In this document: positions 59,401 through 64,000 of the stretch, one piece after another
How positions within the stretch are numbered: position 1 is the first letter of the stretch
How the letters are laid out: each line of letters starts with the position of its first letter
Source: Enterococcus diestrammenae
GTDB lineage: Bacteria > Bacillota > Bacilli > Lactobacillales > Enterococcaceae
Direction: 5' to 3'
Assembly: GCF_009933255.1 (NCBI RefSeq)
Contig: NZ_MAEI01000013.1
Location: forward strand, 1-64,000
Length of the DNA stretch: 64,000 bases
Notes under the pieces: model-generated
What the model saw: the letters and a program-made list of their open reading frames with translations, nothing else
Told to the model about the DNA's origin: nothing
Databases searched by the model: none
Translations under genes and position numbers: made by a program

Positions 59401-60021
59401 ATCGGCTACTCCGGGATCGATCATGTGATGGCAACCGGTGCCGATGTCAACATCTTCGTCATGGACAATGAATTGTACGCCAATACCGGCGGCCAAATGT
59501 CGAAAGCGACCCCTTCTGCAGCGATTGCGAAATTCGCAGCCGGCGGGAAGAAAAACAAGAAAAAAGATCTAGGGATGATGGCGATCGCCTACCAAGATGT
59601 CTATGTGGCCCAAATTTCCATTGAAGCAAACCCAATGCAAGCCATCAAAGCCATCATGGAAGCAGAAGCATATCCTGGACCATCATTGATTATCGGTTAC
59701 ACTCCTTGTATCAACCACGGTATCCGCGGCGGCATGTCCAAATCCATCGACAACGCCAAAGCAGCTGTGGAATCTGGTTACTGGCAGTTGTACCGCTACG
59801 ATCCACGCCTCAAAGAAAAAGGCAAAGATCCAATGCGTATCGACTACAAGAAACAAGATTACAGCAAGATGACGGCCTTCATGGAAAACCAAGTGCGTTT
59901 CTCTGCGTTGCGAAATATCAAAGAAAGCAGCGAAGAAGTGGACGACATGTTGGATAAAACCGTGAAAGACATGGAAGAACGTTCCCAAGTGTACAGCCAA
60001 TTGGCAACGTTGAAGAAATAA
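56485..60021 (+). CDS. nifJ: Pyruvate:ferredoxin (flavodoxin) oxidoreductase
   Basis: Converts pyruvate and CoA to acetyl-CoA and CO2, reducing ferredoxin or flavodoxin. The single-chain enzyme of 1178 residues has the standard domain order: pyruvate/TPP part with YPITPSSTMAE, the gamma-type domain (about 420-620), two [4Fe-4S] motifs (CTQCNECAFICPHAA near 695; CTGCGLCVEVCP near 748) and the C-terminal TPP domain with the proximal cluster ligands CAGCG (815, 818), C in NTTGCSSIWGG, and C1074 in TPCINHG. Length and ligand positions match Desulfovibrio PFOR closely. Ribosome site GAGGGGAA. Confidence 0.95.
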   Translation: MKKMKTMDGNTAAAYVSYAFTEVAAIYPITPSSTMAEVVDEWASVHEQKNIFGETVNLVEMQSEAGASGTVHGSLKTGVLTTTYTASQGLLLMIPNMFKIAGELLPTVFHVAARAVSTNALSIFGDHSDVMAARQTGFCMLAEGSVQEVMDLSAVAHLASIEGSLPFMNFFDGFRTSHELQKIEVLDYEDLKEMMPWEALENFRKRGMNPNHPTVSGTAQNPDIHFQQRETVNKYYDDMPAIVQKYMGKINELRGTNYDLVDYYGDPEATEVIISMGSASPTIQQTVAYLNAQGRKVGHINIHLYRPFPTENILAKLPKTVERIAVLDRTKEPGSDGEPLLLDVQSILFRHENRPLVIGGRYGIASKDVTPDQIVAVFDHLLLPVEQLKFRFTLGINDDVTHTNLPLLETLDLTPDSTFQAKFWGFGSDGTVGANKQAIKIIGNHTDMYAQAYFAYDSKKSGGVTISHLRFGHDPILSTYNVEAADYIACHNSAYIHEYDLLKGLKDGGTFLLNTVWDEEKVKQNLPNRLKKYIAQHDINFYIINAMDISVKNGLGRRINTVCSAAFFEVTDIMDRETFLPLLKAEVDAAYGKKSRKIVENNWAAIDETFEALVKVAVPAEWAHIVLQEEVADDSDKPAYVKNILEPINRQEGNALSVGDLINNGMLGGEMPMGTAAYEKRGIALEVPEWLPDNCTQCNECAFICPHAAIRPFMADDQEMQEAPAGFITRDMKGVDGTQYRIQVSVEDCTGCGLCVEVCPAKEKALVLKPYEEMKEEAMNWAFAMTLRQKANPFKLASVKGSQLEQPLMEFSGACAGCGETPYIKLLTQLFGDRMMIANTTGCSSIWGGSSPATPYTTNADGRGPAWSNSLFEDNAEYGLGMYIANETKRKRLATAVEKVLAEAKGSIETQNLLEDWLEHVHEGEGTQRRAAKAIAAVKAENDPAFADILAQADMFVKTSQWIVGGDGWAYDIGYSGIDHVMATGADVNIFVMDNELYANTGGQMSKATPSAAIAKFAAGGKKNKKKDLGMMAIAYQDVYVAQISIEANPMQAIKAIMEAEAYPGPSLIIGYTPCINHGIRGGMSKSIDNAKAAVESGYWQLYRYDPRLKEKGKDPMRIDYKKQDYSKMTAFMENQVRFSALRNIKESSEEVDDMLDKTVKDMEERSQVYSQLATLKK

Positions 60022-60026
60022 GAAAT

Positions 60027-60075
60027 GAAAGCCCAGCGCCTTTCGCAAATTATTGCGATAGGCGTCCGGCTTTTG
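60027..60075 (+). terminator. Terminator after nifJ
   Basis: AAAGCC-CAG-CGCCTTTCGCAA paired with TTGCGATAGGCG-TCC-GGCTTT, then TG; starts 6 nt past the stop. Confidence 0.75.
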
Positions 60076-60077
60076 TG

Positions 60078-60265
60078 ATACATAAAGGTAAAGATTTAAG
60101 CATCAAAAAGGTTAATATACCAGGATTTAGGCGGGCTAAGGAGCATTGTGCCTACAATTCATCTAAGCAGAGTTCACTAAGATGCACTAGCCCAAAAAAC
60201 ATGAACTTTGTTTGACATTTACCGGTCCCGCCACCACCCGGGGGATTCTCTGGAGGCACGTTCCT
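60078..60265. repeat. Mosaic intergenic repeat, copy 7 (diverged)
   Basis: Left part AAGGTTAATATACCAGGATTTA is a diverged module A; right part GACATTTACCGGTCCCGCCA and CCGGGGGATTCTCTGGAGGC match the palindrome arm of copies 2 and 6. Lies directly after the nifJ terminator. Confidence 0.65.
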
Positions 60266-60316
60266 CTTGTCTTCTTATCTGTAAAGGAATGACTACAGGT
60301 AAACCCACAGGATCAC

Positions 60317-60373
60317 AAAAAACCACCATCAGCCTAGGAAATGAACGGGTAACCTAGGCTAGTGGTGGTTTTG
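60317..60373. terminator. Strong hairpin between nifJ and the beta-glucoside remnant
   Basis: AAAACCACCATCAGCCTAGG / CCTAGGCTAGTGGTGGTTTT stem of about 20 bp with one mismatch, A and T flanks on both sides; probably terminates in both directions. Confidence 0.8.
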
Positions 60374-60461
60374 TGTATAGCAACTAATCGTAAAGCAGAA
60401 GTGTTGGTTACGAGAGTCTGGCTTTCGTCGACGGCTTGACGATTAGGAGGGAAAACGGAGC

Positions 60462-61315
<854 letters not shown>

Positions 61316-61515
61316 GTTCTTCTCTCCTTGTCAAAAAATGTAGTGATGGCAAGTCGGTGAGTTTTTCTGTGACGTTGGCCGACGCAACAGTGACTTCCTA
61401 AAAGAAATAATAGCGTGAAAGGACCCTGTGGATATCCTGCTAGCACTAAAGGGTACCGTTTACATCTTTATCATACCGGCTGCTTAGACGAAATGGTAGC
61501 GGTTGAGGAGTTTAT

Positions 61516-61527
61516 GAAACATGTTTC
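61516..61527. promoter_or_regulatory. Palindrome GAAACATGTTTC, possible RpiR operator
   Basis: A perfect 12-bp palindrome about 200 bp before the celB remnant and close to the RpiR regulator remnant; RpiR-type regulators often bind TGAAA-N-TTTCA-like sites. Placement and spacing are only suggestive. Confidence 0.35.
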
Positions 61528-61715
61528 GTAGGAAAAAACAAAAGAGGCTATTGCAGGCATCAGAAGACAGATTAGAAGAGCTAAGGGATGCTGTGGAGCC
61601 TCTTTATTACCCCGCCTTCCGTTAAGAGGTTGCCGGTGGAAAGCAACCTTCAGACTAGCGAACTGGCTTTTGGGAAAATTTTTATAACTTGAGGATTCCC
61701 AGGTAACAAGTCCAA

Positions 61716-61753
61716 TAAAAAACTCAGCAACTAGGGAGTCGCTGAGTTTTTCG
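61716..61753. terminator. Terminator behind the RpiR regulator
   Basis: AAAAACTCAGC / GCTGAGTTTTT stem, 11 nt past the regulator stop (minus strand), with runs of A and T on both sides. Confidence 0.8.
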
Positions 61754-61763
61754 ATAGTAGCAG

Positions 61764-62515
61764 TCATTCCTCAATGACATGCAATTTTTTTGCCACTTGA
61801 TGGGCTAAGATTTCGATCAAGGCGATGACGGGGACTTGGGTGGTGAGGTTCACATGATCTTCCACGGGACTGCCGACTTCTGGCATATAATAGGAAATGT
61901 TGTAATCCGCCATGCGGGCAATAGTGGAATTTTCATCATTGGTAATGCTGAGCACTTGCGCACCGTAGCGCTTGAAGGCGATGGCTGTTCGATCATCTGC
62001 TCGGTTTCACCAGAGACGGATAAAATAATAGCCAACGTGTTTTCCAAGCCACGAGGCGGAATCGGTGCAAAGGGATCTGCCAGACTATAGGCATTGAGTT
62101 CCATATTGGCAAAATAACGACTGCCGTACAACCCCAGCGTGCCACTGGTACCGATGCCGGTAAAGACGATGTGGCGCTTATTAAGAATCATCTTCACCGC
62201 TGGCTGCAAAACATCTCGGTAGTTGTCATCATTGACCCGCTTCAAAAAATGATCCACTTGCACAGTGGCGTCATAGAAATAATCAAAGGAGCGCTCTTTT
62301 TTTTGCTGTTCTTCTTTGATGAAGTATTTAAACTCGGAAAAGCCACCAAAGCCAAGTTTCGTCAATGTTCGCAAAATCGTCGACGTGGAGACATGAGCCG
62401 CTTCCGCCATTTCCCGGATGGTGAGGGAGGAAAGGGCACTGACGTTTTCGATAATATAGCGATAGACCACCATTTCCAATTCATTGAGGCCTTTGACTTT
62501 CTCGGTATCAAACAT
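61764..62515 (-). pseudogene. MurR/RpiR family regulator (HTH-SIS), frameshifted
   Basis: Residues 1-75 are the RpiR helix-turn-helix (LTIREMAEAAHVSTSTILR), followed by a SIS sugar-phosphate domain (FTGIGTSGTLGLYGSRYF; LSVSGETEQMI). At about 61985-61995 the frame breaks; the other frame continues with AIAFKRYGAQVLSITNDENS and runs to a normal C-terminus at 61764. One base appears lost. Total length, about 250 codons, is normal. Next to the celB/GH1 remnants it probably controlled beta-glucoside uptake. Confidence 0.85.
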
Positions 62516-62757
62516 CTTTGCACCTGGCTTTCTTTGGGAATTTTTAGCGTGCTGATTAGTTATAATTTTACTGGTTTTTTAGAGGAAATACTAGGGTCAT
62601 GGGACTATTTATTAAGGTGGCAGAAACGAGGAACAAGGGATTTACCTGTAGGAATATGGGAAAAAAGAGTTATTTTTTAGATGAAAAAAATGCACTGCTA
62701 TCGCGAGAAGGGAAGACTTTTGGTATACTACTAGCAACGTTTGGAGGAGGCCTTTCG

Positions 62758-63786
62758 ATGAAAAAACCAGCCCGTTTACACGTTGGCGCTAAAATCGCAA
62801 CCATCGCTTTATCGGCAGGACTAGCCGGTGAGCCAGCTATTTTGTGGCGCTATGAACAAGGCAAGCGCCAGTTACAGGAGTTAGGGTTTGAGGTAGTGGA
62901 AATGCCCCATACCTTGGCAGATGTCCAGTCGGCCTATGCTGATCCGCAAGGGCGGGCGCGGGATTTGGAGCAAGCTTTGCTGGATCCAGAGATTAAAGCC
63001 ATCTTGTCGACGATTGGTGGCAGTGAAAGTTATCGTATTTTTCAGCATGTGGATTTGCAGATTTTGCGAGAGCATCCGAAACCTTTTATCGGCTATTCGG
63101 ATTCGACTTCGGTTCACCAGTTGTTTCGTATGGCGGGGGTGGGCTCTTTTTACGGACCCTGTCTGCTAGTGGATTTTGCAGAAAATGGCGGGGTTCCAGC
63201 CTTCACTCGTGAGGTCTTTGAAGCAGTTTTGATGGCAGATACCACCGGCTATGTCTATCCTTGGCGGGAAAACTGGACCAGCGAATTTTTACCTTGGGAA
63301 ATCGCCAACCAGCCCTTGCGTCGTCAGCTCCAACCGGATCGCGGGCCTTTGGTGTTGCAAGGGAAAGGTCAGGTGACTGGTCGCTTGCTCGGTGGCTGCC
63401 TAGAAGTCTTGGCCATGTTGCGGGGCACCCCGCTGTATCCGACACCAGAGGATTTTGCCGGGGCCTTGTTGCTTTTGGAAACCTCTGAAGAAATGCCAGT
63501 CCCTGATTTGGTGGAACGGGAACTACGAACCATGGGGATCATGGGCAACCTCGGTCGAGTCAACGGGATTTTATTTGGAAAACCTCAAGAAGAAACTTAC
63601 TTCCAGGAATACCAAGACGTGATTCAAAAGGTCTTACGGGAATTTGATTTGCCGGACTTGCCGGTAGTCTATAATTGTAACTTTGGGCATACCGAGCCGA
63701 AGTGGACCTTGCCTTTAGGGGTCGCCGCTAAGCTAGACCTAGAGGCCGGTACCTTGACCTTGTTAGAATCCGCAACCAGTGAATAA
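62758..63786 (+). CDS. S66 peptidase family protein (LD-carboxypeptidase/MccF-like)
   Basis: A 342-residue serine peptidase of family S66: STIGGSESYRI, the nucleophile elbow IGYSDSTSVHQLF, LLGGCLEVLAMLRGT and a C-terminal NFGHTEPKWTLPLG with the catalytic His. Members cut LD-peptides in muropeptides or inactivate microcin C7-type compounds; the long form with this pattern is closer to MccF. The start at 62758 has GGAGGAGG at good spacing, although the frame is open 159 nt further up. tadA follows by 19 nt. Confidence 0.88.
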   Translation: MKKPARLHVGAKIATIALSAGLAGEPAILWRYEQGKRQLQELGFEVVEMPHTLADVQSAYADPQGRARDLEQALLDPEIKAILSTIGGSESYRIFQHVDLQILREHPKPFIGYSDSTSVHQLFRMAGVGSFYGPCLLVDFAENGGVPAFTREVFEAVLMADTTGYVYPWRENWTSEFLPWEIANQPLRRQLQPDRGPLVLQGKGQVTGRLLGGCLEVLAMLRGTPLYPTPEDFAGALLLLETSEEMPVPDLVERELRTMGIMGNLGRVNGILFGKPQEETYFQEYQDVIQKVLREFDLPDLPVVYNCNFGHTEPKWTLPLGVAAKLDLEAGTLTLLESATSE

Positions 63787-63805
63787 GGTGGAGATGAGAA
63801 CTATC

Positions 63806-64000
63806 ATGACGGAAAAAACAACGACCCTTAGCCAGAGGGAAAAAGAACACTATATGCGCTTGGCGATGATCGAAGCCCAAAAGGCCGAGGCAATCGGGGA
63901 AGTTCCCATCGGTTGTGTCTTAGTGCTAGATGGAGAAGTCATCGGCCGGGGACACAATCGTCGCGAAGAAACCCAAGATGCCACTGCTCATGCCGAGATG
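63806..64000 (+). CDS. tadA: tRNA-specific adenosine deaminase, partial at window end
   Basis: The first 65 codons of TadA, which converts A34 to inosine in tRNA-Arg(ACG). Seen: LAMIEAQKAEAIGEVPIGCVLV and the zinc/proton-shuttle TAHAEM, where the window ends; the P-C-x-x-C half is outside. An in-frame ATG at 63794 is also possible but abuts the GGTGGAG ribosome site. Confidence 0.88.
   Translation, partial: MTEKTTTLSQREKEHYMRLAMIEAQKAEAIGEVPIGCVLVLDGEVIGRGHNRREETQDATAHAEM

Larger units (their letters stand above)
61316..61763. other. 448-nt gap upstream of the celB remnant
   Basis: No gene is supported. It holds a candidate operator at 61516-61527, a long hairpin AAAGAGGCT ... AGCCTCTTT at about 61550-61606 with inner pairing, and a terminator at 61716-61753. 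Confidence 0.5.

Overview
The window looks like a chromosomal segment of a low-to-moderate GC Bacillota, most likely order Lactobacillales (Enterococcaceae/Carnobacteriaceae level). Support: the amaP-DUF2273-asp23-glsB envelope-stress cluster, an FNR-like protein of FLP type, a PadR/DUF1129 pair, cre-like CcpA sites and strong AGGAGG ribosome sites. The genus cannot be fixed from sequence reading alone. No tRNA, rRNA, CRISPR array or complete insertion sequence was seen.

Layout. 0.3-6.4 kb: divergent lysine/meso-diaminopimelate operons of the N-acetyl branch (dapA-dapB-dapH leftward; N-acetyl-DAP deacetylase-lysA-dapF rightward). 6.6-13.4 kb: an AT-richer stress block (CsbD, two GlsB-type membrane proteins, SDR, CorA-like, AmaP/DUF2273/Asp23, isochorismatase-like, DUF305, Dps) with three tiny genes. 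14.2-17.3 kb: a flavinylation operon, with ApbE followed by two NAD(P)H-FMN reductase-type proteins. The second carries a PAS domain and a tail with three ApbE target motifs. 17.4-25.4 kb: DUF488, FMN-binding protein, HAD, PadR pair, then a P-type ATPase/HMA/Dps-like/FLP metal locus with two FNR-type boxes. 25.5-34.6 kb: AraC regulator and alpha-fucosidase, NfeD-flotillin, YjdM, a metallopeptidase and membrane proteins.

34.9-60.0 kb is a redox region unusual for this kind of organism. It holds a molybdenum formate dehydrogenase operon (mobA-focA-mobB-like-fdhCBA-moeA) with NuoE/NuoF-type subunits, as in electron-bifurcating enzymes. It also holds a second formate channel, a trimeric [FeFe]-hydrogenase operon (hydC-hydB-hydA, with hydB frameshifted), flavodoxin, NfnAB transhydrogenase and pyruvate:ferredoxin oxidoreductase. 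Together they would link pyruvate oxidation to formate/CO2, H2 and NAD(P)H pools through a low-potential carrier, possibly the flavodoxin encoded in the middle.

60.4-62.5 kb is a decayed beta-glucoside PTS locus (celB joined to a GH1 gene by deletion; frameshifted RpiR regulator). The window ends with an S66 peptidase and the start of tadA.

A family of mosaic, partly palindromic intergenic repeats recurs at least seven times, always just downstream of gene 3' ends.
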